Of a stretch of 64,000 bases of DNA, positions 8,870-22,554 are shown one piece after another. Position 1 is the stretch's first letter; each line of letters opens with the position of its first letter. The position numbers were made by a program, and so were the translations under genes. The stretch is from contig CM055092.1 in NCBI GenBank assembly GCA_029204225.1, forward strand, positions 62,646,692 to 62,710,691, written 5' to 3'. The stretch is from Diphasiastrum complanatum (lineage: Eukaryota; Streptophyta; Lycopodiopsida; Lycopodiales; Lycopodiaceae). The notes beneath the pieces were generated by a model. It was not told where the DNA came from. It saw only the letters and a program-made list of their open reading frames with translations, and ran no database searches.

Positions 8870-11800
8870 CCATAGTGATAGCTTGAAGTTTGACAATGAG
8901 GAAGATGAAGCAAGAACAGCTGAAGTCACTGTGTCAGCACTTGAAAACACTTTGGAGATGGAGAACTCAGTTGCTGTCCGAAAGAGGAGCCTTACACGTT
9001 CTTGCACTCTGGTTATTTCTTCATCAGGCCAGTGCAAAGCAGTTTTGGGAGGAGAAGATGACCTGCAGAGAGGTACTGTTAAACAACGTCATCAAGATGG
9101 TGGCGGCAGTGAAGCATCCTCAACTTCACTGATGAGCACTTTTTTGGGAACAAATGGCAGCAAACTCCTTCCATGGTTTGTGTGGTTAAAAAACCAAGGA
9201 AAGCAGAAAACAATTGATGCAGATGAGGTAATGTAGCAGTATTTGAACCTGAAAACGTTGTAGGCTAAAACCAGAATTGTGTAAGAGCTAGTTTGCAATT
9301 ACTGGTGTTATACTCTTCCGCTTGTTACACTTGAGATTGAGCTCTAGGTGAATACCTAAATGCTAAAGGTTAGTTTTGTATGTTTGTTCTTGAGCAGTAT
9401 TTATCATTCACCATTCTGGGGAATTTCAAGCATCTAGGACTGAAAAGAAGTCTTCAAGTTTCTTAGTTTTGTTATGTATCCTTTTGGTAACTACCGACTG
9501 TTTTGGTTGTTACTTAAGCTGGTACTTAAGGGTAGAAGCATTTTGTCAAACAGACAGTATTTGCAGCTTATCATGAGTCATTCTTGTATGGGAAGATTCC
9601 CTTCACAATCAAAGTCAGAACTGCTATTCGCAGTGGTTTCTTGAGCCAGTTACTGATGTTGGTAAGTATTAGCTCTTATTGGTGCAATGAGGTCACCACC
9701 ACTCTCAAAATCCATCTTGTTTGTTTAATTTCTGATGATGTTTTTCCTTGTTCTGGAATGGACCTGAACCTAGTAGTCTTATAAAGTGGTATGCAGAAGT
9801 TGAATACATGAAGGCTATTTGTTCTAGCTGTTTTATAATGCCACAGTGAGTTTTTATTTGGAACAGTCTTTTAGAAGTGATTGTTGCATACCATTTGAAT
9901 GCCTAAAATCTGTTAGTTGTTCATCAAACAATAGGAATAGGATGTGTTGATTCTACTATAAAGAAATCACAGCTCTAAAGTGCAGTTATAATGTCATTTA
10001 TCTGGCTATGAAGTCTCCTGAGACAACAGCATGGTTTTTTCAGCTAGAACTTGTTGCTGCATTGTTTTTGGTCATCACATATGTTCGCTCAACGTAAGTT
10101 GTGTTTGCTCCTACCTTGTTACTTCTAGCTCAGGCAAGAGTGAATATTTTCTTTTTGCTGCAGTAGGTTTTCAAGCTCTAGCACTCTCAATCTGTTGAGT
10201 AGAAAGGATGCATCCTTTGCAGGAATGGTGTAACCATTTTGCAAAATCTACACAATTTGATTCATCGCAGTAGCCGGAGTGAAACAAGATATTATATATG
10301 CTATTTCAGTTCCTTAGTGATGTGCTGCCCAGATTTAACTCATTTCTGGTTTCAAAATTTGCATTCCTATCATTGATGTGCGAGCAGATACACACCAGGA
10401 AGACATCGATGGATAACAATTTCGCAAGAGCTCTGTGGTTCATTTTTCGTAGCAGACTATGCTTTGAAACTTTACAGGTATTCCTATCATGTACTTTTCT
10501 CTTTTTATTGTTGGAGAATGTTTTCTTAGTCAATAAAATTCACTTCAAGAATGATCAAGGACAACATGCTCTGCACTTGACAGTACTTTGCTATCACGAG
10601 ATTCCTTTGCTTTTTAATGTTTTCAAGAGTCACTACATTACAAGTACCAAATTTCTTGCAGTGCGCCAGTTCGGCTTTATTATATATTTTCTGTCAACGG
10701 ACTAATTGATCTCACAAGTGTTCTACCCATGTTGTTTCTCTGGAGGTAACTATATTCTCATCTATCAAGTTAGCATTTCTACAAGTCTCCAAGTTCACCT
10801 TTGGCATCTTGTGATACGTCTGTCTCCTAAAAGAGCTTGTAGAGTGCATTGTACCATCTTGAACTTATCCAGGTCACAATTCTTTGCTCTATCAATTCTA
10901 TTTGAGATTGGCACAAATATGTTGACAGTTGCACAAAGTTGCATTGTGTATCATTTGCACAGGGACCCCAACAGGAATGGATCATTTGTACAGATTCTAT
11001 TGATTCTTCGTGCTTTAAGGTGTATATTCACCACTCATCATTTATGGAGTCTATTGTGAATAAGGGCTGCTCACATCTTGAGAATGCCAATCAGATCGAA
11101 AGAGAAGCTGATTCTAAGTTTTATGCTGTAGAGTGTTACCTGCTTTAACCTCTGTGGGGCTTGTTGGAAGCACAGTTGGGGCACAGATCTTTATCTTGAC
11201 CATGTATACTTTAGGAGTAGGTAAGAAGGCAAAAAAACTAGCATGCTATCGGTAAATGAATGTACTGTGGTTTTTTCCTCAATAAATTCTTTTATTCTGT
11301 CATCCTTACATAGCAAAAGCATTTACTAGGCTGGAAAATTCCAAGTGACCTCTTTGGATGGAAACCAAGATTGGAAGCAAAATTAGCGTAATGAACATGA
11401 AAAGTACAAAACCAAATGTTTGCTTTTCCTGTTAAATCACCTTTTTGAATTTTAAGAACATATTACTAGTTGTTCGTTTGCAACCAAATTGAAACAAAAA
11501 GATTCAAAGATGAGAAGCCGTCCCTGAACATCTTGATCCCTTGAGCCTGTGTAGTGTCCACTATCCAACATGCATCAATCCGACACCATTTCTGGTCATT
11601 AAAAATGTTGCTAGCAGACTGGTTGTAGGTCTACCTGATTCCAAGCCTTAAACACCCCCACACTACTGATAGGATGGCATTGCTTGGCCAATCAGCTTCA
11701 GGCCTAAGTTACATAGCAGGGGGGCTACCAAGTCTGAGCTCTCCTCCAAAGAGCATTTTCGAGAATGAGTTCTTTCTCATGGCGTAAAATGCTTTTATGG

Positions 11801-12600
11801 CCTTGAACTTACCTAAGTTAAGGACACTGCCTTCCAGACTACATACGTTAGGAACCCATCGTTGCTAGCTTGGTACTTGCCTTTTATCTAGTCCCTCACC
11901 TATGCGAGCTGTGGACTAGCCTTTTGGCAAAAGCCCCCAAGTTACATCTTTTAGGGACAACATTCTCAGCACCTTGTGAAAAGTTCTTGGAGATGAGCTT
12001 CAGTAAACGAAACGCTTTCAAGTATTGCCAACTTTTTCCAATCTCTCTCTCTGAGTCTTTTGTACTTGATTCTAGGTCAATAAATTAATGGGACATTGGG
12101 TTGATTTAAATTTGATAGTTATTCCCAAATCATTAAACTATCCATATTGTACATCCTCATACCACTAACACCTTGTCCTTATCTAGGTCTACCAGATATA
12201 TCATAGTACTCTGAGCTATACTCAAGACTTCAAGAAATATGTGTCCTATGCCACAACATCCACCCCTCCTCTATGACTAGTTCTAGCGTGTATACTTCAG
12301 GGTATCATTCCAAACCAGCATATGTTGGAATAACTTGTTATTTTGTCGAACTCAACGAGTTGTGTTGTATGGCCTGGCCTGTGTGGTAGTTCAGTTTTAG
12401 AATAAAATATTGTTTAAACCTGAGTGTCGATTTCTCTCTCATAAGTTCCTAATAGGGACAGATGTAAGACATGAATGATATTTTCTACCTACCTATTTAT
12501 TGCATGAAGAGTACACATACACAATTGCAAGTTCACTTGAATTTTGTATGGACACTTGTAGCATGTAAAGGAGATCTTGGAAAGATCCAATTTTTCATTT

Positions 12601-12672
<72 letters not shown>

Positions 12673-15600
12673 CATTCATACATTGTAATATTTTGGAATG
12701 AGCATGAAAGGTTTATCATTCAATAAAAAATTGAAGTATACAATGATGCAAATCATACATGTGCTGTGCGGACTTCTCAGATCAGTAGCAATACCAAGAT
12801 GTCCAATCTAATTGCCTAGACAGTTGATGCTAAGTTTGCTATGTTTCTACGTGAAGATGGATCTGATAGCATGTATGCTCAAATAGTCATTCAATAAATT
12901 GCATTACGTTCCACCTAATTCGATCATCTTGCGATCATACATTCAAGCAGTCATTTGCTGAAGCTATAGTAATATACACTGAAGTATGTTTGTGCGGACT
13001 TCTTAGATTAGTGTAAAAACTAACAGGGCAATACCGAGGGCCCAAGACAATTGCAGACACTGTTATGACTCTACAAGTCTGATACATCTACCCTGCTATG
13101 CTTATTGAACTACTGCGCTACTATTGAGATTTACAACCACTTGCTTATTCAATGTGGGAGCTAGAAGATCAAGTACTGACTCAAACCTATTGGGCAGTGT
13201 ACAAGTAGATATTTGTCATAGGAAATGTTTAAGTTCGGTGTAAGGATCACCGTTAGCAAACAGTTGCAATCCTGTAAAAAGTGCGTAAGAAAACCATGAC
13301 AAGTGCTAACCCTAATCATGAAGCCACTAGAAAGAGGTAAGTGCAATCTGTGTATATCTCTGCTCTAAATTTGGAAGTACCTGAATTTGTTTGATATAAG
13401 TGATAAGCTAGGAAATGGCACCAAGCTGTAGAGGTGGGGAAGCAAACTCGGCGAGAATAATCTCATATAGAACATAGCCTGGATCATATGACAAAATGAG
13501 GAAAGACATGTGCACCATGCCTCTATTGCATATAAAGTTGTGGGGGTGACAAGGCTATCAAAAACTTTACACTTATTTGGGGCATCTGGAATGGACTTCC
13601 AGACACAAAATTTCTCCAACTGAACAGGGGCAGCATGGCCCTTCCCAAGTTGAGGAGTAGTTGCCTGCCTCATATTAAATATAGGACCAGTGAAGAGTAC
13701 ACCCAAGTAAGCGTAGGAGGAAACCATTTCCAAAGGCTGTCTGTCAAAAATGAGCTCTTGACGTTGCATGAAAGTTGTGGAAGTATTGAAGACCATAACC
13801 TTGGTCTTTACATTGTTCACCTTCAAGCCCCATAGGCCTGTAGGCCATCCAACACTATCTGTAAGCCCTCTCTAGTTGGGGAGGCTAGCACCACATCATC
13901 GGCACAAAGCAGAATGGCAATCGAAATATTGCCTAGTCTATAGCCAGAACCACCACATTGTGAAATCAATATCTCCAGTTCATCAATATATAATCCAACG
14001 AGAACAGGTGAAAGAGAACAACTTTGCTTCACCCCAAGTGCTCCAAATCTTCTTAGAAATACCATGATCATGCCGAAAGCAGCCCAGAATGCTCTCATAA
14101 AGTGCCATCACAACCAAGGTAATGTCCATGGAGGAACCTAGATCACAAAGCTTCTGGATGAGCCTCATAGGCACAACCGATCTTCCCTTGTTACATCCGC
14201 AACTGTGTAGAACGAATTCATAGCATCATCACATTTGTCCTTTTCTTTATCCTCTGCATGAGGGTGTTGGAACTGTTCACTACCCTCAAATGAGCCACTG
14301 AAGATGGTTTCATATCCTCTTTGAAGCTACTCATAGCACTTCCAGATTATGCAAAATTTCTTTATACACCATGTATTTCCCTCTGCCATGGTTTCACAGT
14401 TCAGGATGTGAAATCTTCTGTTTTAACAGAAGTAAGCACATCCCCAATTTATCTACAATTTTCTAGAATACTCTAGAAATTTTTTTGGCTTAAGTGGAGC
14501 CAATCTGCTAACTCAGCCTTGACTGTTGATGAAGCAGGTTGACAAATTCTTACTTCATGGTAGCCTTATTTTTGTATAAGAAATTTTATCAAAAAGTTTT
14601 ATTTTGCTGAAAAAAGATTATAAGCTGCCCTTTTTATGGTGAGGCATGCCTGGGATGTTATGTTGTTTCCACGAGTGTGGTAAAAATTTTAGTTGATTTT
14701 GGTGAAAGGCAATTGAAACAATTCCTGTTTTATTTTGAAATTCATAATCAGAGCAATGAGAAAAGCAGCAATATACAAGGGATATGCTTACATGCGAAGA
14801 TTCCCCATGTCTTCTCCTAGCTAATTTTCTTTGGTCCTCTGCAGTGTTTATTGCTGCTGGGCTGTTGCAGTGGGTGGAGTTCAAAAGTACTCCTAAGAGC
14901 GAACGGACCAAGAATCAATGTGGTCCTGAAGGCTGTTTGAATTTTTGGGATGCTTTCTATTTCATAGTTGTCACAGTAATTATCATTGATACCCTGTATC
15001 ATGCCATGTAAAAGGTTTATATGAGCTCCTTAATTTGAAATTTGGAATCAAAGTATAAATATGTGTGATTTCCTGCAGATAACAACTGTTGGATATGGAG
15101 ATGTCACTCCCAAGACAGACTGGGGCCGTTTGGTCACTCTTCTAGCGATCTTTGCAGCTGTCTTAATTCTGCCACAGCAGATAGACAGTATCCTATTTTT
15201 GACATCTCTAAGGTAAACCCTGTGCGGACCTATTAGGAGGGGACACATGGTAACTGGTTTATTAACAGTGTCACATCAGGTAACTAGGATCTAGTTCGTT
15301 CTATAGAGTTCTGGGCTGTCATATTGAGAAGCGAGCTTATGGTAGTATAACTGAATAGGCAATAAACGTTGGTGCTACGATTAGCTGATTGAATCGCAGC
15401 AGATGAATGATCACTTATAGCTGACTGTAACTGGTAACTGACAGTAACGTGAATCATATTTTTTCAGATAAAGAGAGGTATTTGAAACATTAAAATGTGC
15501 ATAATGCAAAACCAAGTATAGTTTCTAATTTCGTGATTGAATTTGTAATCACAAACTTCAGTACACCAAAATTACAAATGCATCTTATAGTAATTCAAAG

Positions 15601-18600
15601 TGTTGAATTGAAACGAAATTGGTAAACTTTTTCAGATGACGATCAGCAAACAAGATCTCAAAGGTCATGTGATTCATTTCAAATAGTCAAATCTTTTCAA
15701 GTTCATCCAAAAGTTCCGTAGGAATGACAAGGAGATTTATTGAGAGAGGTCTGATTTTTTAAATGCTAAGATCTAATATTAGCGACTAAAATGTTGAAAG
15801 GAAAATTGCACAGTGACCTTAGTCCCATTTATGAGTTTGACAGTTATCCAAAGCTTCAAATCTGGAAGTTTTGTGGTTTGACCAACATTGTAATGGTATG
15901 AAAAGTCTAGTCATCCTTATATGCTTATTCTCTTGTATATCCATTTTGTGGGGCCGATAGGATAGAGGAATGGAGTTCTTCAACAACATGCAGCGTATTG
16001 GAGGACCATTCTCATGTATTTCAAGAAGATTGATTGCCATGCAAAGGGGCTACGCACAGAATGCTAATGCCAACATCTATAGAATCTATTTACTTCCATA
16101 TAACTTTTTTTTGTAAGGTGCTGATTCTTAATCAAATTTGTGCAGACCTTATGGAGGCCACTTTCATGTCCGGAAGGTTGTTGGGTCTCGTTTTATCATA
16201 ATTAGTGGGAACTTGTCATATCAGACTGTGCAATGCTTTCTCTCAGAGTTCTACCATCCTTGTCATGACAAAGGTACCTCACAATGTTATGCCATTTCTT
16301 CTCATCAGCAGATAGAGCAATACATTATATGTAGAAATCATATCGTGGTGGTTTTGATGCCATGATGATAATTTAAGAGAGTTTGTGCCTTGCATTGACA
16401 CTTGCTGTGTACAAAGGAAGAAATGCTGGTGTTTTGTGCCAGAAGTACCACATTTGTCTATTTAGAATGAATGATCAAGCCCAGATTATTTTCAAGCTTA
16501 CAAGAATATCTCCTGATTTTGTTCTTGTAGACATGCTGGCATTTCCAATAAGAGTGGTGATCATGGCCCCTTTTAAACCCACGTAAGTGAGTCTAGCCCC
16601 ATAAATTTTGTAGCACTCTTATCTGTTGTCAAGGGTGATGAAAAGCTCTAATATACCATATCCTATCAACGTATGTCTAGAGCTGGAAACAGTTTCCTTC
16701 TTGTCAGAGTTTTTTGATTTGAAGTGTTTTTTCTTTCCGACGGTTCCTCAATGGCTCAACTATGGCAGCAATGAATATGTTGCGACTTCTTGTGCAGTTT
16801 TGATTTGAAAACACTTCTGACTTTCTACAAAGGAAAAGTTGAATTTATCGAAGGAACCCCAATGAAAGATTCAGATCTTGATCGCGTGGGAGCCAAATTT
16901 GCTTCAGCGTTTTTCTTGCTTGCTGATGAACAAGCTAAGGTATTTATGAAGTAAGAAGTTCTTGCTTGCTGAGCAAAAACTGTTGTACGGGGCAATATTT
17001 TCAGCAAGTACATATATTCTGCATCCTGAGAGTGCAAGCTCTCCCTTGGATTTGCTTAAATGAACAAATTGAACAAGTGCAGCATTTTCCCTTATTTCAG
17101 CTCTTTTATGGTTAATATATTGTTCATAGGACCCCGATGCAGAGGATGCAGCACAATTTATGAGGGCATTATCTGTTCATCGCCATTGTGGTTCCAATGT
17201 CAGAGTGATAGTAGAGATGCTTAAGCCAGAAAATCAGGAGAGTGCCATATGGGATGATGTCGAAGATGGAGTTCACATCATATGTCCAGAAGCAATACGT
17301 TTTAAGTTACTTGCTCGCAGGTTGACAATAGCTCTGAACTTAGAAGTTTCTCTAGTCCTAATAAATACTTGTGATGCATCAACACTGCTTTGTTGCTATG
17401 CTTTTCAGCTGTGGCGTCACTTGTTTCTATATGTGTGTTCTAGTCATTATAATAACTTTTAATGCACCATCACTGAAATATTGCTATGCTTTTCAGTTGC
17501 CACATCAATGGTCTCTCTACCTTTGTAATAAACTTATTTCGATCCGGTTTAGTTCTGAGGAAAAGAGTAAGGGCAGACTGGATGATGCAGTACTACGATG
17601 GCCTCAAACAAGAAGTGTTTCCTGTTATTTTTCCATCATGGTTTCACATACAAAAGTTGCATTTCGAGCAAGTGAGTCTTTATCAATTTTTGTGTCTTCC
17701 CACAATAGGCCATTGTGGTAGAGAAGTCGTGACTTTTAAGTACCATATTATTTTCTTCAAGAAAAAAAGTTCATTCTCCATAGCTAGATGATAGGGATGC
17801 TGTAACGTGCAATCTCTATTGTGCTTGAAGTTGATTGTCAAAGATCTTTGCAGTTGGATTCCATATAGTTGAAAAGTGCAAGTTTATTTTTTATTGTTAG
17901 GCTTGCGATGCTGTTTGATATTGTTTGATACTCATAACTAGACTACAACATTGAATACCAATACTTTTGATCTTTTTGCCCACCTGCTGGATGCAAGGAC
18001 GTCACTTTAAGTACCATATTGCCTTCTCTGTAGGGAAATTTTTTTTTTTCCCCTAACTAGATGACAGCGATAGTGGAGCATTTAATCTGTACTATGCTTG
18101 GAGTTGATAGTTGACTATCGTTGGGGGTTGATTCCATACAGTTGAAAGTAAATCTCTTTTGCAATGTCAGGGTATTATCCTTAGATATGGTGTTGACATT
18201 GTTTGATAATCATAAGTAGACTGTAACATTGAATGCCAATAGTTTAATCTCTTTGCTCACCTGCTGAATGTAGGAATGGTTTCTCTAAACTTTTTCCTCT
18301 AGGAAAGGGCATTGTGAAAACCTGTGTTGGGTGCTGTTGCTTTGCAGGCAGCAGAAATTCTTTATGTGAAGTTCCAGGTTCTTCTCTTTGGTCTAGACTC
18401 AACCATGGATGACATGTCACGCGGGGTACTGCTCTACCCTAGAGGCCGCAAAATTTGCTCTTCTGATGTTGGATTGGTAATAGCCAAAGATCTTTGCACT
18501 GCAGAAAAGGTCTCGAAATTTGTTAGTAGCTCCATGGATGCTGAAGCTCCTATACAATTCTCAACGTTAGAAAAAGCTCAGCTTCCCACAATTGTCACTT

Positions 18601-20242
18601 CCACTGAACTTGAATCCGGACTACATGCAGCATCTGTTTCAGGAAGGACTCGGCTAGATTCAGGCCTACAAAGTCGTATTAGTAAAATTTTTTCATCTGG
18701 TAGTTCTGGGTCAAGAAATAGAAAGCAAGAGTCGCATTCTCCTGAGAACTCCTTGGACGATGGTTCTGAAAGTAAGAAGATGGTGTGCTCTTTGGTAGAG
18801 GCCATAGACATGGCTATGAGCTGGCCTCCTTTAGAAAAGTCAGCAAAACCTGACCCAGCTGTACTTGAAAAAAGAGAAGCTCTTATACTGGAAAATCTGG
18901 AGCGAAATACAATGAATGTTGTGAACCTAGAATCCCCTCACATTCTTTTGTGCATTCAGGGAAAATGGCCTCACAATCTGTTTTATTTTGTGTCTCATTT
19001 AAGGACCACAGCTTTACACAATTTTCCCATTGTCATATTGCATCCTAAGAAACCTACTGCCACAGATTGGGGCTGCGTTGGTTGCTTTCCAGATGTCTAT
19101 TTTGTGAAAGGGTCCCCTGTCTATGAGCTTGATCTAGTGCGTGGTGGAGTCCTTCAAGCAGGCGAGTTACGCCGTCCTCGCCATAAATTTACGGCTTTTT
19201 TAACTGGTTGAAAGTTCATTAGAAATTCCTATCCCCAATACATAAATCGTGTTGATGTACTTTTCTGGGTCTACCGAGAGTAATAATCATCACCTGCTTT
19301 GACTTTATTTTGTGGGTATTGCAGAGAAGATTGTGATCCTAACCCAGGGCATTCAAGATGAGCAAAAGAATGACGAGAGTGTGCTCTTCCAACCTTTCAC
19401 ATTCACTCTCGACTTGAAGAATGTTCTTATTGCTGCCAATGTGGAGCGCCTGCTTAGTTTCCAACGGGAACGAGTTATTGTGGAGTTGCAACAGGAGTTA
19501 CAAATCCAATATTTGCGGCCTAAGTTCAAGATTGATCGCCTTCCATTTGATCCCAATTTGTACCATAGGAATCGTGACGCCAGTTTCCAGTTTGCTCCCC
19601 CATACATTCAAGGAAAAGGTTTCTGTCCTGAAGCACTGACCTTCCTATTGTAAGTTCCTTCTCGTCTCCTCCACCAACCAAAAATCCATCTTTCTTTCAC
19701 CCTCCATCCATGTTTGAAACTGCAATTGTAACAAGAGAGAAAAAAAGGGTACTTGCATCATTATCTAGCATCGGATCAATATTTTATTGCACATTGTTCT
19801 GATCATTTGTGCAAAAACCTACTTTGCACCTTTCACTCTTCTTTACATATATTACCTCTCGGTTGTAATTGCATCATTATCTGCGATCAGATCAATAACT
19901 CACGTTGTGATCATTTGAGCATCATTTCGCAGGTATGCAACCTTCTTTAACCGCAACACTGTAGCCATAGTCGAGCAGCTCCTATCTACACGCCACATTT
20001 TACCATCTGAAGAGGCAGAGGATTCAGCAGGTAGAAGACTTGAGCAGATCCTGTTACCCAAATACTATGTGGGCCGGAATTACTGTGAGCTATTCGTAGA
20101 GCTACTAAAAGAAAGGAAAATGCTTGCCCTTGGTTTGTATCGCCCCCTCGGAACACATGGCTCTCCAGTTTCTTATGTGTACACTAATCCTTCTCCCCAC
20201 GAGGAACTTGTATCAGGAGATCTCGTCTACGTCTTGCAATGA
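8870..20242 (+). CDS. BK/Slo-like RCK potassium channel, copy 1 (5' end unresolved)
   Basis: Seventeen exons join in phase: 8870-9227, 9536-9661, 10044-10093, 10388-10477, 10662-10745, 10963-11019, 11132-11220, 14845-14975, 15079-15212, 16146-16273, 16531-16582, 16798-16939, 17130-17320, 17497-17671, 18348-19161, 19325-19649 and 19933-20242 (about 1084 codons). Seen in order: cytosolic N-terminus; S1 (VAALFLVITYVRS); S2 (CGSFFVADYALKLY); S3; an S4-like ILLILRALR; S5; the K+ selectivity filter TVGYGDV; S6; RCK1 with VGSRFIIISGN and DPDAEDAAQFMRAL; a Ser-rich linker; RCK2 with LLCIQGKW and PPYIQGKGF. This order is that of BK-type channels, which pass K+ across a membrane under control of voltage and ions at the RCK ring. 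The Asp-rich calcium bowl of animal BK is not evident. Intron 15 is GC-AG. The exon at 8870 needs an upstream exon giving two bases. No stops interrupt it. Confidence 0.88.
11455..14180 (-). mobile_element. LINE (non-LTR) reverse-transcriptase remnant in intron 7, copy 1
   Basis: On the minus strand from 14174, the sequence reads a reverse transcriptase: LGVKQSCSLSPVLVGLYIDE, then LLCADDVVLASPTREGLQ (the family's YADD box, here CADD), then MVFNTSTTF and YAYLGVLF, then KCKVFDSLVTPTTLYAIEAW. Stops and frameshifts divide it. Sequence near 11470-11770 matches the 3' end of the copy-2 element. Copy 2 holds a homologous remnant in the same intron and orientation. Confidence 0.75.
12604..12667. repeat. 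(GA)32 microsatellite
   Basis: This is a perfect 64-bp dinucleotide tract in intron 7 of channel copy 1. It is absent from copy 2. Confidence 0.95.
19162..19324 (+). other. GC-AG intron in channel copy 1
   Basis: The donor is CAG|GCGAGT and the acceptor TTGCAG|A. Only this junction keeps the RCK2 frame (...VLQA|EKIVIL...). Retention adds about 16 residues and stops at 19211. The same donor is present in copy 2 (51087). Confidence 0.75.
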
Positions 20243-20314
20243 ATCGTCTCTCCCTGAATCGGGGCTTGCCCTCGTACAAGCGGCTACTTGACAATATGTG
20301 TTCGTATTCTTTTT

Positions 20315-20500
20315 CTCTTGTATGTCCCTTTATGTGACTGGCTGACCCTAAACAGCGAGGAGAAGCAAACGGGTCCCTGTGGTCTCTGTTATTTTATGTT
20401 TTTTTTCTCGTGTCCCTTTACGCGACTGGCTGACCCTAAACAGCAAGGAGAGGCAAGCAGGTCCCAAGACTAAGGTTTCTATTGAGCGTGGTCTGTGTTA
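20315..20500 (+). repeat. Two-unit ~88-bp tandem duplication in 3' flank, copy 1
   Basis: TGTCCCTTTAYGYGACTGGC followed by TGACCCTAAACAGC occurs from 20323 and again from 20411. Copy 2 has one related unit (near 52390-52450), so copy 1 probably gained a unit. Confidence 0.7.
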
Positions 20501-21045
20501 TTTATGTCTGGTTCTTGTAATTTTTGTATGTAAGTATAATTTCTAGCAATGATTGGGTAACTACCAAAGTATTCAATCAAATTTTAAACTTGGTGATATG
20601 TTGGAGAAAAGGCAACTCTAGATTGTTCTTTTCACTAAATAAAGATCTTACAATGCGGCATTTGGGATTTCATTTTCTAGAAGTTGGATTCGCGTTATGT
20701 TGCTCTTGGCTCATCATAAGTGGCTCTTATAATCTATACGTAGAGTCTTTTATGGGATTCTAGGTTAAATGTGGGATCAATATAAGGAATGATATATTGC
20801 AAGTAGATTTTTTTTTTTTGAAGAGGAGAGAGGGGGAGCAAAATTTGAAGTTCACGGGGGTGAAAGGAAGATGAAGAGAAGGAGAACTATCGTAGTGGAA
20901 TCATTGCTAGAGGAAATGTAGGTTGTGAATACAATAGTATTCATGCTACTAGTTTGGTTGATAGAGATATTCATGCTACTAGTTTGGTTGATAGTGTTGT
21001 TGGTTGCAAGATTTATTATTCTAGAGCATCTTTTGATTATGTTAT
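20501..21045. other. 3' flank of duplication copy 1
   Basis: It aligns with 52470-52883 and contains a local doubling of TTCATGCTACTAGTTTGGTT (20939 and 20971). No gene is seen. Confidence 0.5.
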
Positions 21046-21200
21046 TAGACTCTTGATCTAAAATAGTATATTGCTTTGACATGGCTACATAACCTTGATT
21101 TGTGATCTTGCTAATTGATAGCAAATATTTTATCAAGTTTGGTACATATAGAGCATCAAGAATCACTCTGATGATTCCATTTGAAAATTTGAGCATAATT
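21045..21200 (-). mobile_element. Copia protease-region fragment
   Basis: The minus strand reads LDALYVPNLIKYLLSISKIT, matching the V-L-x-V-P-x-L-x-x-N-L-L-S-V segment that follows the aspartic protease in Ty1/copia polyproteins. It adjoins the right edge of duplication copy 1. Confidence 0.65.
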
Positions 21201-21259
21201 AAATCTTGGCTTGCTACTTTTTGTGGAGTGGCTTAGTGAAAATGTCAGCTAATTGCTCA

Positions 21260-21835
21260 TCTGTACTATAATGATCAATATTTATTACTCAGCAGCCTTT
21301 CATGTATGAAGTGATAGTGAATTTCGATGTGTTTGGTCCTCGCATGAAGCACCAAATTCTTTGCCCACTGAATGCCATTTTGATTGTTGCCATGTACAGT
21401 CGTAGATTTTTCTTGCTTCATGTTCATCTCATCCAAGATTTGTCTCAACCAAATGGCTTCATGTGTTGTGCTACACATTGCCTTATACTTTGTTTATATT
21501 GTGGATAAAGCAGCTATACTTTGCTTCTTACTAGACTAGGAAAAGCAACTGCCACAAAATTGGAATACATACCTTGTGGTAGATCTACGATTATCACAAT
21601 CACCTCAATTCGCATCAACATAGCCACATAACTCATGTAATTCTCCTTGCTTTTTGTACACCAAGCCATAGTTGGAAGTGCCTTTGACATATCGCAAAAT
21701 GCATTTGCCACCTTCCAATGCGTTTTTGTAGGTGCTGCCATAAATTGACTTACCAATAACATGGTATATATATGGTCTAAGGTAAATCAAGCTCTCTACT
21801 AATTGCCTATACAATGTAGCATCAAATGACTATGA
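21260..21835 (-). mobile_element. Copia reverse transcriptase/RNase H fragment
   Basis: The minus strand, from 21835 leftwards, reads YRQLVESLIYL, GTSNYGLVYKKQGELHELCG, EAIWLRQILDEM and LHARTKHIEIHYHFI. These are the C-terminal RT and RNase H parts of a copia polyprotein. Frames shift and stops are present. It is closely similar to the corresponding part of the plus-strand copia at 29560-30120. Confidence 0.8.
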
Positions 21836-21989
21836 CTTGTCAAGCTGAGAAGCTTTTTATTTGGTTCAATGAGAATGTTCACAAAGAAGAGAGATCAAGG
21901 AGACAAGCAAGGTAATCTAACTCTTGATGAAGATGGTGTTGATGTTCAAAACACCAATGGCGATGTTTTTGTGATGTCTACATGATGGA

Positions 21990-22291
21990 GTTCTATTGTT
22001 AGAGATATTGATCCATGGTGGATTGATAGTGGAGCAAGCTCACAGATGACTTTTCACAAAGAGTATTTCACTTCTTTGTTGGCATATGGAGATGACAAGA
22101 GGGTGATCTACACGACCAATGATGGTGAGTGTGCAATCAAAGGGATTGGCACAGTTCCTATTTCTCTCTCTAAAAATAGGAATGTTCATTTGAAGGATGT
22201 TTTGTTCATTCCATCTATTACTAAGAGCCTACTTAGTGTGAGTCAATTTCTACACAAAGTGTTGGCTAATTCTGAGGAATCCCCAAGATGA
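21990..22291 (+). mobile_element. Copia protease fragment
   Basis: WWIDSGASSQMTFHKEYF shows the copia aspartic protease DSGA motif. Downstream is VLFIPSITKSLLSVSQF. The reading frame ends at 22291. It is not continuous with the neighbouring fragments. Confidence 0.75.
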
Positions 22292-22554
22292 TGGGCTAAA
22301 GCTATTCTAAGAGCACCTCTCACCTTAGACCGAGGAGGTCTCTGAGGAAGAAGAGAAGGATGAGAATGAGAGCCGAGCATGAGAGCCAAGAAATACTATC
22401 TAGGACAACAATTAGAAATCATGTGAGCCTCATGGTGAATCCCAAGTGATGGAATGACCATGTAGGAGCTAGTATGTGTAGGCATTTGTAATAAATGTTG
22501 TAGAGCCCTCTTAAATGAAGTAGAGTGAGCCACCTTTTGATGGTGACCTTTATC

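Larger units (their letters stand above)
3230..21045 (+). repeat. Segmental duplication, copy 1 (~17.8 kb)
   Basis: The segment aligns by eye, in the same orientation, with about 35265-52883. The left edge shares TTCATTATTT followed by GGGGCATTGAGA (3231 and 35266). The right edge shares GTTGGTTGCAAGA and CTAGAGCATCTTTTGAT (near 21000 and 52840). The homologous parts are promoter, 5' region, all 17 channel exons, introns, an intronic LINE and the 3' flank. Exons are much more alike than introns. Copy 1 has about 800 bp extra near 7130-7950 and a (GA)32 tract that copy 2 lacks. Confidence 0.9.

Noticed and set aside
12489-12719. Ser-Leu repeat protein
   Set aside because: It is translation of the (GA)32 microsatellite.
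8870-20242. CASTOR/POLLUX-type channel
   Set aside because: The canonical TVGYGDV filter, S4-like segment and two BK-type RCK domains fit Slo channels and not the CASTOR/POLLUX pore.
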